Shown here one piece after another: positions 1 to 6,869 of a DNA stretch of 7,430 bases (the first letter of the stretch is position 1; each line of letters starts with the position of its first letter). The position numbers and the translations under genes are program-made. The stretch comes from Nitrospirota bacterium (GTDB taxonomy: Bacteria > Nitrospirota > Nitrospiria > JACQBZ01): assembly GCA_016198945.1 (NCBI GenBank), contig JACQHO010000224.1, positions 1-7,430 on the forward strand, read 5' to 3'. The notes beneath the pieces are model-generated. The model saw only the letters and a list, made by a program, of their open reading frames with translations, was not told the origin of the DNA and ran no database searches.

Positions 1-3000
1 AATACCCGGCCCGTTCCAAGGAGCAAGGCGGCGGCATCGCCCGCTTTGTGCGGATCGGTTGCGGAAAAGAGTTCCTTCCAACGCGCAACGTTTTCCTTCC
101 ATTGGGCCGCCGTCCCGGCCAACGGGCCGTTTTGAATCTCCTGAATCATGGGGCGGGTCGAGGCGTCCGGGGGTTCGAAAACTGCGCCGTTCTCATGAAG
201 GCGGCCGACCAGGCGCTCCGCAGCGCCAAATCCGGGCGGCAGATATCGGAAAAGCGCGCTGTCCCGATAGGCGCGTGAAAGTAGATCGTCTTCTGAATAG
301 GCGAACCCGCCGAAAACCTGGCCGGCATCGTAACCCATCTGGCCGGCTTCCGGTCCAAATGCCATGGCCGCAACCGCCGCGCAGAGATCCGACCGTTCCG
401 GCGAAGCCGGGCCTGGTTTTTCATCCAGAAGAACCGAGAGAAGAAGGTGCCATGCCTCGATGCGGGCGATCATGCTCTTGACCGCGCCGAGCTTGGCGAT
501 TCCGTCGCGCCCCTGGGTGTCCCGCATTTGATGGGCAAATTGAACGCGGCCTTCGGCATGTTCCTTTGCGCGGCGAGAAAGATAATCCCCCGCTCCGAGA
601 GCGATCGCGGCGTAGGCTTCACCCGATGGCAGATGGCCAGGGTCCGGAAACCCCGGCGTCGTCACCTTGACGGCATTGAACTCCACGCGGTGAAGTCCGG
701 CGGCGCGAAACCCGATCGCCGGCGTGGGGATCGTCTTCAACCCGGCCTGATTGAGCATGACCGGCCGGGCCTGGTTTTGATAAACAAGAAGCAATCCACT
801 GGATAACGCCAGCGGAACGAGTTCCAAGATGCCATCAATAATCCATCCACCGTCGACCGCCCTGATGGAGAGGGCCGGTCTGTCGGACAGGAAGGACTGC
901 GCGTCTACGACGCAAAGATCTGCGCGAAGAGGTTGGTTCGCCTGTTTGAGTATTTCCGGCGCATGGATGTGACGGGCCGCAAGAAGTCCCAGGGCGGGAC
1001 TCACGGATGAAAGGGCCCGAATCAAGGGAAGCGGCTGTTCGGAATGATCCAGGATGAAGGAACGGAGGCGCTCCATCGCATCCGGCGGAATCGGAAGATC
1101 TTCCCAGTCCTTCACAACGCGATCCGGAAATAAAACCGTAACTTGATCGTGGATTGGCGTCCGGTAACGATCTTCCAAAACCGCTGGAAGGACCGATGAC
1201 AAAGATTGGGCCGGATCTTCAGAGAGCGGACGCAATACATCCTGGATATGATTCAACGCCTCCTCACGGATACGGCGAGCCGCCGAAAGGGCATGAAACT
1301 CCTGACCGACCGATATCTGGTGTTCAAGGTCTTTGCGGTCGTCCTCCAGAGTCCGTTGCCATTCAACCTGCATCTCGGACGGAATCCCAAGGACCGAAAA
1401 CGTTCCATGGATTGCTTCGGAGGAAAGTTTTGCATGGAGATGCCCCAGCCGTCTCAGGGCCATACGGCCGATCTTTTGCGGCCATTCGCGCCGCGTTGCA
1501 TCGGCCGACGAAGGAAGATTTTCCACCGCCGTCTCCAGCGCACGGACCGCCCGATAGACGGCCTGCGCCGATTCGGAAAACGATTGAAGTGTTTCTTGAT
1601 CCGTAACGTTCAACACAGCAGGTTGTATCGGCCGGGGCATCGTCCATCCCGCCTCGCGCGGCGGGCGCGGGACGGTCGACGGAGACTTTTGATCGAGAAG
1701 AATTTGAGATGCCTCCGACGCCGGCCGATAAATCAGCCGGTGGTCGGTCTGCCGGCCCCAACGCGCCTGATCATCCGCGGCATGCCAGCAGGTCTCGCAT
1801 TTGATGCAGTTTTCATGATTGATCGTCACAACTCCGCGCCCGATCAGGGGCGGGTCGTACTGATAGACACGGGCCGGGCAGACCGACCAGAGCGGAGATT
1901 GGGCCAGATCGCCATGGCCGGAGAGTTCCCCCGGCCAGATCACACGGATGTGCGAACGACGTCCCACACGATAAGAATTCGTGGCCAGTTTCGCTTCGAA
2001 GGAATCAATCACCCGGGCCTGATCCAGATCCCGGGCCGCCTGTTGCGCCTGGAGATAGTCCGCCACCGGCCCGCCCAGCACCTTGTCAACCGGTTGGCGA
2101 AGAATATAGTAGCGGGCGAGGTCCAGCAGAATTGAGGCCAACGACAGGATAAGCAGGTAAAATCCATAAAGAGGGAGTATGATCCAATCGGTTAATTTGA
2201 ATCTCAGAAGAATATGCCGAACGGCCTCGCGAAATTTTCCGGACAACGGTTTTCCATCATTGGCATAAACGGCCCGCATCCCTTCGGCCAGACCGGGGGA
2301 CAACCGTGCCAGCAAACCCCGAATCGGCCATGGGAAATCCCGGATCCCGACGGTCCGCCCGTCCGACGACTGAATCGTGATATGAAACCCCGGATCGGTT
2401 TTCGAAGACCGGTTGAAGAGGTTTTTGATCCAGGAAACCGGCGCTAAAACCGTAAAACCGCCCGAAAGTCCGGACGACAGTCCCGATGCGCGCAACATTC
2501 TTCCGCCGTCATTAAAGATCTCGCGAAGCGCCTTGAAGGTGAGGTGTCCCCGTAGAAACCGCGCGGTCTGCCATGACGGGGCCTTCGGCCGGGATAAGAA
2601 ATGGGCCAGCCCACAGGCAAGATCGGCCGACCGTCCGAAAAATGTCCGGCTCTTTTCAAGATAGTCCGGCCAGCTTGAAAGAAAGTCGGCGTTTCGTCCG
2701 TAAACACTGGCCCGTAACGGCTCCAGATACGACTGTGTCAGCCGGTCGGCCGTGATCGGCTGACCGTCCTTTAACAGCCCGCACACGGCGCGGGCAAAGA
2801 TCAGGCCGCTGGCCGAGGCCGGACCGGTAAAATTCGGATAGGGGAGATCGATCCCGAGACCGGTCGCGGCGCCGCCCACGGCAAGCCCGTCTTCGACCAG
2901 TACCGGCTGCTCTTTCAGTCCGCCGCTCCGGATCAATTTCGTTCCCCAGGCCGATAGGACGGCTCCATCAAGGAGCGACCGGAAATGCGGGAGGCCTCGG

Positions 3001-3791
3001 AGCCACTCCAGGAGCTTTCCGTGATCGCCGCGATAATTCTCCTTCAAATTATCAAGCGGAACGACGTACCCAAAGGAGAGGGAATCGCGATTCGTATAAA
3101 GAAAAGCGCCGATATTCAAATGAACCGTCTGGCCGCCGGTCTGGCCGTTTCGGATCAGGTATTCATAAGCGCAACCTTCGCCGTCTGAAAGATGAAATCG
3201 CTCGTTAATCACGGAGGGTTGGAGGTTGAAAACGGCCTTGACCCCTTGCATGAAATGAGGCGTCATTACGCGCTCCAGCCTTTCCCGACGGACCAGATGA
3301 GAGGCGTCTCCTTCCGCGATAAAGACCACGTCCGCGTAGACCGGCCCATGTTCGGTCTCGACACCGGCCACGCGGCCGCTCCGGCGGATCAAGGAGGTCA
3401 CGGTGGTTTTGGGTAGAACCATCGCGCCGGAGGACTGGACGAGCCCGGCCCAGTAGGGGTCATAAATAGGGCGGAGAACGGTGTAGCAGTGATGAAAGGT
3501 CTCGGGATTTTGATAGGAAAGACCGACAAGATCCAGCCCGTTTTGAAGAAAGATTCCGCGACGGACCAGACGGCGCTCATACGGAGCGGATAAAACGGCC
3601 GCTTCACCAAAAGCCTCCGGCCGGGCCAGATTTTCCGCGAAATAGACGCAGCCGGACCAGTTCTCCGCGCCGGCGTAGACCCCGGCCTCCAACACAAGCA
3701 CGGAAAGGCCGGCGCGGGCCATCGTCACGGCGGCTGTCGCACCGGCGGGACCACAACCGATGACGATGACATCAAACCGAAATCGTTTCAT
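1..3791 (-). CDS. FixC/ETF-QO-like flavoprotein fused to FixX-like ferredoxin and acyl-CoA-dehydrogenase-like domain (3' end outside window)
   Basis: The frame stays open for 1,263 codons from the ATG at 3791 and leaves the window without a stop. Residues 1-430 resemble FixC/ETF-quinone oxidoreductases: a Rossmann FAD motif GCGPAG (12-17), acidic E35 ending the second strand, and a later GGAATG (306-311) where the family usually has GDAAG. A hydrophobic helix lies at about 536-556. Residues 630-690 resemble FixX and the ETF-QO C-terminal domain: CPARVY (C638), then C662, C665 and C668, a C-x23-C-x2-C-x2-C pattern that fits one [4Fe-4S] cluster. After a helical linker, about 780-1215 follow the acyl-CoA dehydrogenase fold: IGFRAAG in the beta domain, R1082-VQF, then GGFAYSEDDLLSRAYRD (1161-1177). 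The usual EGT after that motif is replaced by LPPGFG. Known family role: passing electrons from ETF to quinone at the inner membrane. I infer that this protein couples a dehydrogenase-like module to quinone reduction, or is a structural derivative. The start follows GAGGGG (3796-3801) four bases upstream and sits directly before the Rossmann strand. Confidence 0.92.
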   Translation of the reverse strand, partial: MKRFRFDVIVIGCGPAGATAAVTMARAGLSVLVLEAGVYAGAENWSGCVYFAENLARPEAFGEAAVLSAPYERRLVRRGIFLQNGLDLVGLSYQNPETFHHCYTVLRPIYDPYWAGLVQSSGAMVLPKTTVTSLIRRSGRVAGVETEHGPVYADVVFIAEGDASHLVRRERLERVMTPHFMQGVKAVFNLQPSVINERFHLSDGEGCAYEYLIRNGQTGGQTVHLNIGAFLYTNRDSLSFGYVVPLDNLKENYRGDHGKLLEWLRGLPHFRSLLDGAVLSAWGTKLIRSGGLKEQPVLVEDGLAVGGAATGLGIDLPYPNFTGPASASGLIFARAVCGLLKDGQPITADRLTQSYLEPLRASVYGRNADFLSSWPDYLEKSRTFFGRSADLACGLAHFLSRPKAPSWQTARFLRGHLTFKALREIFNDGGRMLRASGLSSGLSGGFTVLAPVSWIKNLFNRSSKTDPGFHITIQSSDGRTVGIRDFPWPIRGLLARLSPGLAEGMRAVYANDGKPLSGKFREAVRHILLRFKLTDWIILPLYGFYLLILSLASILLDLARYYILRQPVDKVLGGPVADYLQAQQAARDLDQARVIDSFEAKLATNSYRVGRRSHIRVIWPGELSGHGDLAQSPLWSVCPARVYQYDPPLIGRGVVTINHENCIKCETCWHAADDQARWGRQTDHRLIYRPASEASQILLDQKSPSTVPRPPREAGWTMPRPIQPAVLNVTDQETLQSFSESAQAVYRAVRALETAVENLPSSADATRREWPQKIGRMALRRLGHLHAKLSSEAIHGTFSVLGIPSEMQVEWQRTLEDDRKDLEHQISVGQEFHALSAARRIREEALNHIQDVLRPLSEDPAQSLSSVLPAVLEDRYRTPIHDQVTVLFPDRVVKDWEDLPIPPDAMERLRSFILDHSEQPLPLIRALSSVSPALGLLAARHIHAPEILKQANQPLRADLCVVDAQSFLSDRPALSIRAVDGGWIIDGILELVPLALSSGLLLVYQNQARPVMLNQAGLKTIPTPAIGFRAAGLHRVEFNAVKVTTPGFPDPGHLPSGEAYAAIALGAGDYLSRRAKEHAEGRVQFAHQMRDTQGRDGIAKLGAVKSMIARIEAWHLLLSVLLDEKPGPASPERSDLCAAVAAMAFGPEAGQMGYDAGQVFGGFAYSEDDLLSRAYRDSALFRYLPPGFGAAERLVGRLHENGAVFEPPDASTRPMIQEIQNGPLAGTAAQWKENVARWKELFSATDPHKAGDAAALLLGTGRV

Positions 3792-3819
3792 GGATCCCCT
3801 CGATGACCCGCGAAGCATG

Positions 3820-3846
3820 TGGGGACAGATTTGAAATCTGTCCCCA
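3820..3846. repeat. Perfect palindrome with 13-base arms in the fusion-gene leader
   Basis: The arm TGGGGACAGATTT (3820-3832) is followed by one central G and its exact reverse complement (3834-3846). It lies between the predicted transcript start and the ribosome binding site, so RNA would form a strong hairpin about 30 bases before the start codon. It has no T-tract on either side, so it is not an ordinary terminator. It could be a regulator operator, an mRNA-stabilising stem, or one copy of a dispersed REP-like repeat of the sort moved by RAYT transposases. The sequence of this single copy cannot separate these options. Confidence 0.75.
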
Positions 3847-3856
3847 GACAGGGCGC

Positions 3857-3885
3857 ATCATATCACAGGCCGAACGGGCCTGCAA
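3857..3885 (-). promoter_or_regulatory. Sigma-70-like promoter for the flavoprotein fusion gene
   Basis: Read on the minus strand, TTGCAG (3885-3880) and TATGAT (3862-3857) are separated by exactly 17 bases. Each matches the sigma-70 consensus in at least four of six positions. The predicted transcript start is near 3850, giving a leader of roughly 60 bases before the ATG at 3791. The promoter lies just past the terminator of the upstream protease gene, as expected for an independent transcription unit. A six-base inverted repeat (CAGGCC/GGCCTG, 3866-3882) fills the spacer and could be an operator. The promoter is inferred from sequence only. Confidence 0.55.
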
Positions 3886-3895
3886 AGCGCTCGAC

Positions 3896-3933
3896 AAAAA
3901 AAGGCCCCGTTCGATGAAATGAAACGGGGCCTT
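3896..3933 (-). terminator. Intrinsic terminator of the DegP-like protease gene
   Basis: On the minus strand, the stem AAGGCCCCGTT (3933-3923) pairs perfectly with 3911-3901 across an 11-base loop, and the top of the T-run (seven T, 3902-3896) overlaps the end of the stem. It begins 16 bases after the protease stop codon, the usual spacing for a rho-independent terminator. It separates the protease transcript from the fusion gene. Confidence 0.9.
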
Positions 3934-3949
3934 CGGCATGGATGCCGAT

Positions 3950-5347
3950 TTATTCGGGCTGGGTTTTGAGAACGACGTAGAAGGCGCGGCTCTCGCGGAT
4001 GATACGAATCAGAACGCTTTCGCCCTTTTTGATTTTGTCCATCGCAGTCTTGAAGTCTTCCGAGTTTGCAACCTTGTTTCGGTTGACCTCCTTAATCAGA
4101 TCGCCTTCCTTGATGCCCTCCGAGTCGGCCGCGCTGCCGGGCTCGACCTTGGTCACCAATACGCCTTTTTCATCCTTAAGCTTGAAGCGGTCGGCCAATT
4201 CCGGCGTCAGGTCCTGAACATTCAAGCCCAGCGCCATTTCAGGTTGTTTTGGAATTGAGGCCGTCACGGCTTCTTCTTTTCGCTCGCCCAGTTTGACGGT
4301 GATGTTTTTCCGGTGGCCGTCCCGGATGACCTCAAACGCGGCATCCTTTCCCGGCGGCAACTGTGCGATCAGGCGCGAAAGCGTTTGCGGGGTGTCGACC
4401 ACTTTTCCGTCCAGCTTGACGATGATATCACCCGGTTGCATTCCGGCCCTTGAGGCGGGGTCCCCTTCAAAAACCTCATTCACCAGAACGCCTTCCTCCT
4501 CCTTAACGTTAAACTTTGAAGCCAGATCGGCCGTCACCGGCTGGATGCCCACCCCCAGCCAGCCCCGGACCACCCGGCCCTTGGCGATCAGTTGATTCAT
4601 CACATTCTGAACCATGTTGGCGGGAATCGCAAACCCGATGCCCTGTGCAAAATTGATAATGGCGGTATTGATTCCAATGACCTCTCCGTTAATATTGAAG
4701 AGGGGACCGCCGCTGTTGCCCGGATTGATCGAGGCGTCCGTCTGAATAAAATCCTCATAACGGGATAGGTTCACATTTTCACGTCCCAGGGCGCTGACGA
4801 CGCCCACCGTCACGGTGCGATCCAGACCGAACGGGTTTCCAACCGCAACAACCCATTGCCCCACCTTGACCGTTCCGGAGTCGCCCAAGGCAACGAAGGG
4901 GAGGTCGTGGTCGGTCTCGACCTTCACGATCGCCAGATCGGTATCCGGATCCTTCCCAATGACTTTCCCGGTGAAACGGCTTTTGTCCGACAGCCGGACT
5001 TCAACTTCCGCCGCTTCCCCCACTACGTGGTTGTTCGTCACAATATATCCTTTTTTATCCAGAATCACGCCGGAACCCGAACCCGATCCTTCCGGCGGGC
5101 GGCCTCGCGGCGATTCCCCCGGTTTTGCGGTCGAGCGGGTCGCCGGAGAGATATTAACCACGGCCGGCTTCACACGATCGGCAATATCGACAAACACATT
5201 TTGAAGATCCTGAAGAATTTTTATTCCGGCGCTATCTTTGGTCTGGGCCGCCATGGACGGCGCCGCCACAAACTGCAGAAACAGAACAGATACCATGATC
5301 ATCATCGGCAAAACATGACTGCGTACAGTGCCATCCAACTTTCTCAT
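3950..5347 (-). CDS. degP: Do-family (DegP/HtrA) periplasmic serine protease
   Basis: This complete 465-residue protein has the usual length and order of the Do family. A Sec signal peptide spans about 1-33: basic start, hydrophobic core VLPMMIMVSVLFLQFVAA, and probable cleavage after PSMA. The trypsin-like domain carries the triad H107 (TNNHVVG), D137 (DTDLAIVKV) and S212 (GNSGGP). Two PDZ domains follow at about 260-355 and 372-465. The family degrades or refolds misfolded envelope proteins in the periplasm. The loop between the first strands (about 70-90) is short and Gly/Ser/Pro-rich, without the long cysteine-containing LA loop of E. coli DegP, so a DegQ/MucD-type member is equally likely and the symbol is only family-level. 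The start is decided by AAGGAGG (5360-5354), six bases upstream of the ATG. The gene ends in its own terminator and appears monocistronic. I see no convincing sigma-E promoter. Confidence 0.96.
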   Translation of the reverse strand: MRKLDGTVRSHVLPMMIMVSVLFLQFVAAPSMAAQTKDSAGIKILQDLQNVFVDIADRVKPAVVNISPATRSTAKPGESPRGRPPEGSGSGSGVILDKKGYIVTNNHVVGEAAEVEVRLSDKSRFTGKVIGKDPDTDLAIVKVETDHDLPFVALGDSGTVKVGQWVVAVGNPFGLDRTVTVGVVSALGRENVNLSRYEDFIQTDASINPGNSGGPLFNINGEVIGINTAIINFAQGIGFAIPANMVQNVMNQLIAKGRVVRGWLGVGIQPVTADLASKFNVKEEEGVLVNEVFEGDPASRAGMQPGDIIVKLDGKVVDTPQTLSRLIAQLPPGKDAAFEVIRDGHRKNITVKLGERKEEAVTASIPKQPEMALGLNVQDLTPELADRFKLKDEKGVLVTKVEPGSAADSEGIKEGDLIKEVNRNKVANSEDFKTAMDKIKKGESVLIRIIRESRAFYVVLKTQPE

Positions 5348-5440
5348 TCGATTCCTCCTTATAGTATTCTAAAAAGTCAAATATATGACCTGCGGCAGCA
5401 GATTCTATTTAGAAGCAATTCCACTACAATATATAGGGTC

Positions 5441-5469
5441 ATTTTACCAAATACACTCTACAAACACAA
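5441..5469 (-). promoter_or_regulatory. Possible sigma-70 promoter of the protease gene
   Basis: On the minus strand, TTGTGT (5469-5464) and TAAAAT (5446-5441) are 17 bases apart. The -10 matches the consensus in five of six positions, but the -35 keeps only the TTG. It would give a leader of about 87 bases. In such A+T-rich DNA a match like this can arise by chance. Confidence 0.35.
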
Positions 5470-5537
5470 GCATTCAAGTTGCCTGAGTCTCCGGCTTTGG
5501 TTGAAATGCCATAACCTGCTAATTTTTAAAATTTTTC

Positions 5538-5558
5538 ACTGCACAATTTTTATGCAGT
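5538..5558. repeat. Inverted repeat ACTGCA / TGCAGT with 9-base loop
   Basis: Six-base arms at 5538-5543 and 5553-5558 flank a nine-base A+T-rich loop, next to an A/T-only stretch. It could be a weak transcription stop after the RCK_C gene or an operator for the protease. No proper T-tract follows on the minus strand, so I do not call a terminator. Confidence 0.4.
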
Positions 5559-5618
5559 TTGCGCGAAGCCTCACGGATCAAGCCTTCAAGGGGTATATTA
5601 ACAAAGTTTACCACAGCT

Positions 5619-5639
5619 TTTCCACAGGAGTTGTGGAAA
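5619..5639. repeat. Inverted repeat TTTCCACA / TGTGGAAA, DnaA-box-like arms
   Basis: Eight-base perfect arms (5619-5626 and 5632-5639) flank ggagt. The plus-strand nonamer TTTTCCACA (5618-5626) differs from the DnaA-box consensus TTATCCACA at one position, and the opposite arm differs at two. It lies 18 bases from the stop codon of the RCK_C gene and could also be a modest stem at its transcript end, though no T-tract follows. Confidence 0.5.
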
Positions 5640-5656
5640 GCCGAATCAATCTTCCC

Positions 5657-6244
5657 TTACTGCGGTGATCTGAATCGTTCTAAGACTTGAATAATTTGTT
5701 GCGGAGGCCCGAGCAACGTCAAGCGATCGCTGCGACGAAGCAGTACAGAACCGTGGGGCTGAATGAATCGTTCCTTCCGCTGGATTGCGATAACGAGCAC
5801 TCCTTGAGGCAAAGCCATCTCCTGCAAGGTCATGGATGGCGGTTTCATATGAAACGGAAGCGTCAACGATTCAAGAGTCATGCCGCTTTTATAGACCGAC
5901 TCGACAAATTCCGCCCATTTGGTCGTCACATTTTCTTCTTGCAGATCATACCGTCTGCGTTCAATGAATTTAAGCTCGCCCTGCAGACGTTTGAATTCTG
6001 AAAAACAGGCCTGACAGGTTGAATGAGCGGTGAGGGCGCCTTGATCCATCTCCTGCGACTCACGCAAGAACCGTCCCATACGCTCGAAAACGGCATCCAA
6101 GGCCTTTTCCCGGTCATGAATTTTAAAAGACAACCGAAGAATCTCGGCCTGGCGCGCGGTTTGCTCGGCGGCCGAAACGACAACTTTCTCGAGACCCGAC
6201 CATGCGATGCTCATTTCTCGACGGAGAAGCTGCGAGAGCCTCAT
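5657..6244 (-). CDS. Small soluble protein with N-terminal helical region, CxxC and C-terminal RCK_C (TrkA_C) domain
   Basis: This is a 195-residue protein. Residues 1-110 are charged and strongly helical, probably coiled coil, with C77-QAC-80 as a CxxC pair. Residues about 122-193 match the RCK_C/TrkA_C pattern: MTLQEMALP, then VIAIQRKERFIQPHGSVLLR, then SDRLTLLGP and a final helix. RCK_C domains are known in potassium channel regulators and anion transporters, where they bind small ligands such as cyclic di-AMP. Here the Rossmann RCK_N part and any membrane segment are missing, so it is not a standard TrkA or channel. The start is the ATG at 6244, not the in-frame ATG at 6268 inside the upstream gene: GGAGGAG (6258-6252) sits seven bases before it, and it overlaps the upstream stop as TAATG, implying translational coupling. 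Its partner and ligand are unknown. Confidence 0.87.
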   Translation of the reverse strand: MRLSQLLRREMSIAWSGLEKVVVSAAEQTARQAEILRLSFKIHDREKALDAVFERMGRFLRESQEMDQGALTAHSTCQACFSEFKRLQGELKFIERRRYDLQEENVTTKWAEFVESVYKSGMTLESLTLPFHMKPPSMTLQEMALPQGVLVIAIQRKERFIQPHGSVLLRRSDRLTLLGPPQQIIQVLERFRSPQ

Positions 6245-6816
6245 TAGAGAACTCCTCCGTTCATACAATATAGACCTGATCCAATCAAGAAGATCGGAGT
6301 GATCGACCCGAACTGTGTCTTAAGATAATGAATCAAATCCGTCAGCCGGCGCGGACGCCCGCGTTTATCATGGGCCGTGGCCGCTTTATTTTTTCTTCGG
6401 TCAATCCTGCGCTGTTCCTCGGTTGAGTCAAATCGACCGGCACAGGCCGGTTCAAGCATTTCGTCCAGTGCGATCGTCAACAGAGTTTCAGGCCATGCGA
6501 GAGCGGTGGGTTGATGGTGTTGTACCCGCCACAACAGGTAGCGCAGGCAGTTTGAGATAAACGCATCGTATTCCGTTATCCAGTCTGGATGAAAATATTC
6601 CAGCACAATGAGCAATTCATCGAACCTCATCTGCAAAATTTTTGCGGCGGTGGGCCAGTCTTTCATCAGAAGACGCGATTGATTACTACACAATCGTTTA
6701 ACCAAAACGGCTTCGGAGTAACCCATTGAAGCAGCGGCCTGCGCGTGAGTCAAATGAACGGCTTCCATTCGGCTTGATAACCATTGACCGAATGTCTCAA
6801 AATCGCCCTGGTTCAT
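6244..6816 (-). CDS. Putative DNA-binding protein with Xre-like helix-turn-helix and AT-hook-like patch
   Basis: I do not recognise this 190-residue protein as a named family. Residues about 7-72 follow the Xre/Cro helix pattern: FGQWLSSRMEAVHLTHAQAAASMG, a turn, a putative recognition helix around SEAVLVKRLCS, then a helix pair ending in MRFDELLIVL. (The first stretch spans 9-32; key residues are the L22-T23 and A26-A27-A28.) The middle (75-125) is helical and aromatic, with several Trp. Residues 136-158 are highly basic and include RGRPRR (152-157), like an AT-hook core. The C-terminus (171-190) is mildly hydrophobic. The start ATG follows GGGG (6827-6824) with seven bases between, a modest ribosome site. 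Its stop overlaps the next gene's start by one base, so the two are probably made together. I infer a transcription regulator or a nucleoid-type protein; the target is unknown. Confidence 0.8.
   Translation of the reverse strand: MNQGDFETFGQWLSSRMEAVHLTHAQAAASMGYSEAVLVKRLCSNQSRLLMKDWPTAAKILQMRFDELLIVLEYFHPDWITEYDAFISNCLRYLLWRVQHHQPTALAWPETLLTIALDEMLEPACAGRFDSTEEQRRIDRRKNKAATAHDKRGRPRRLTDLIHYLKTQFGSITPIFLIGSGLYCMNGGVL
6252..6258 (-). promoter_or_regulatory. Ribosome binding site that fixes the RCK_C gene start
   Basis: GGAGGAG is an almost perfect anti-16S match seven bases before the ATG at 6244. It lies within the last codons of the upstream gene, where it encodes Gly-Gly-Val. It rules for the 6244 start over the 6268 one. 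Confidence 0.85.
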
Positions 6817-6837
6817 TTTTTAACCCCAAAGAGCAAA

Positions 6838-6866
6838 ATAATGTCTGATAATGAATATTATGTAAA
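6838..6866 (-). promoter_or_regulatory. Possible promoter for the HTH and RCK_C gene pair
   Basis: In the 53-base gap after the membrane-protein gene, TTTACA (6866-6861) and CATTAT (6843-6838) on the minus strand are 17 bases apart, matching the sigma-70 consensus in five and four of six positions. The leader would be only about 15 bases. The gap is very A+T-rich, so a chance match is possible and co-transcription from further upstream is equally likely. Confidence 0.35.
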
Positions 6867-6869
6867 CTA

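Larger units (their letters stand above)
5348..5656. other. A+T-rich intergenic region upstream of the protease gene
   Basis: These 309 bases contain no gene I can support. They hold the protease ribosome binding site, a possible sigma-70 promoter (5441-5469), an inverted repeat around a 9-base A+T-rich loop (5538-5558), and a second inverted repeat with DnaA-box-like arms (5619-5639). The run from 5521 to 5536 is almost pure A and T. No clear terminator follows the upstream gene, so read-through into the protease gene is possible. Confidence 0.8.

Noticed and set aside
1206..2135. A 309-codon open frame on the plus strand
   Set aside because: It lies opposite the fusion gene, its product is very rich in Arg and Pro with no recognisable domain, and the opposite frame carries conserved motifs throughout. 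It is a by-product of G+C-rich coding DNA.
5538..5558. A rho-independent terminator after the RCK_C gene
   Set aside because: The six-base stem is short, its loop is A+T-rich, and on the minus strand it is followed by GAAAAATTTT instead of a T-tract.
5590..5612. A CpxR-like site (GTAAA then GTTAA on the minus strand) upstream of the protease
   Set aside because: The spacing is four rather than five bases, the second half is imperfect, and it is more than 240 bases from the start codon in A+T-rich DNA.
5348..5656. A chromosomal replication origin, suggested by DnaA-box-like sites and A+T-richness
   Set aside because: Only one near-consensus box is present and no dnaA, dnaN or other replication gene is nearby.
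4856..5668. A 270-codon plus-strand open frame crossing the protease start and the intergenic region
   Set aside because: It is antisense to the conserved protease domain, changes composition abruptly at the gene boundary and resembles no protein family.
6245..6268. An upstream in-frame ATG that would lengthen the RCK_C protein by eight residues
   Set aside because: It lies inside the preceding gene and lacks a good ribosome site, while the ATG at 6244 has GGAGGAG at ideal spacing and a TAATG overlap.
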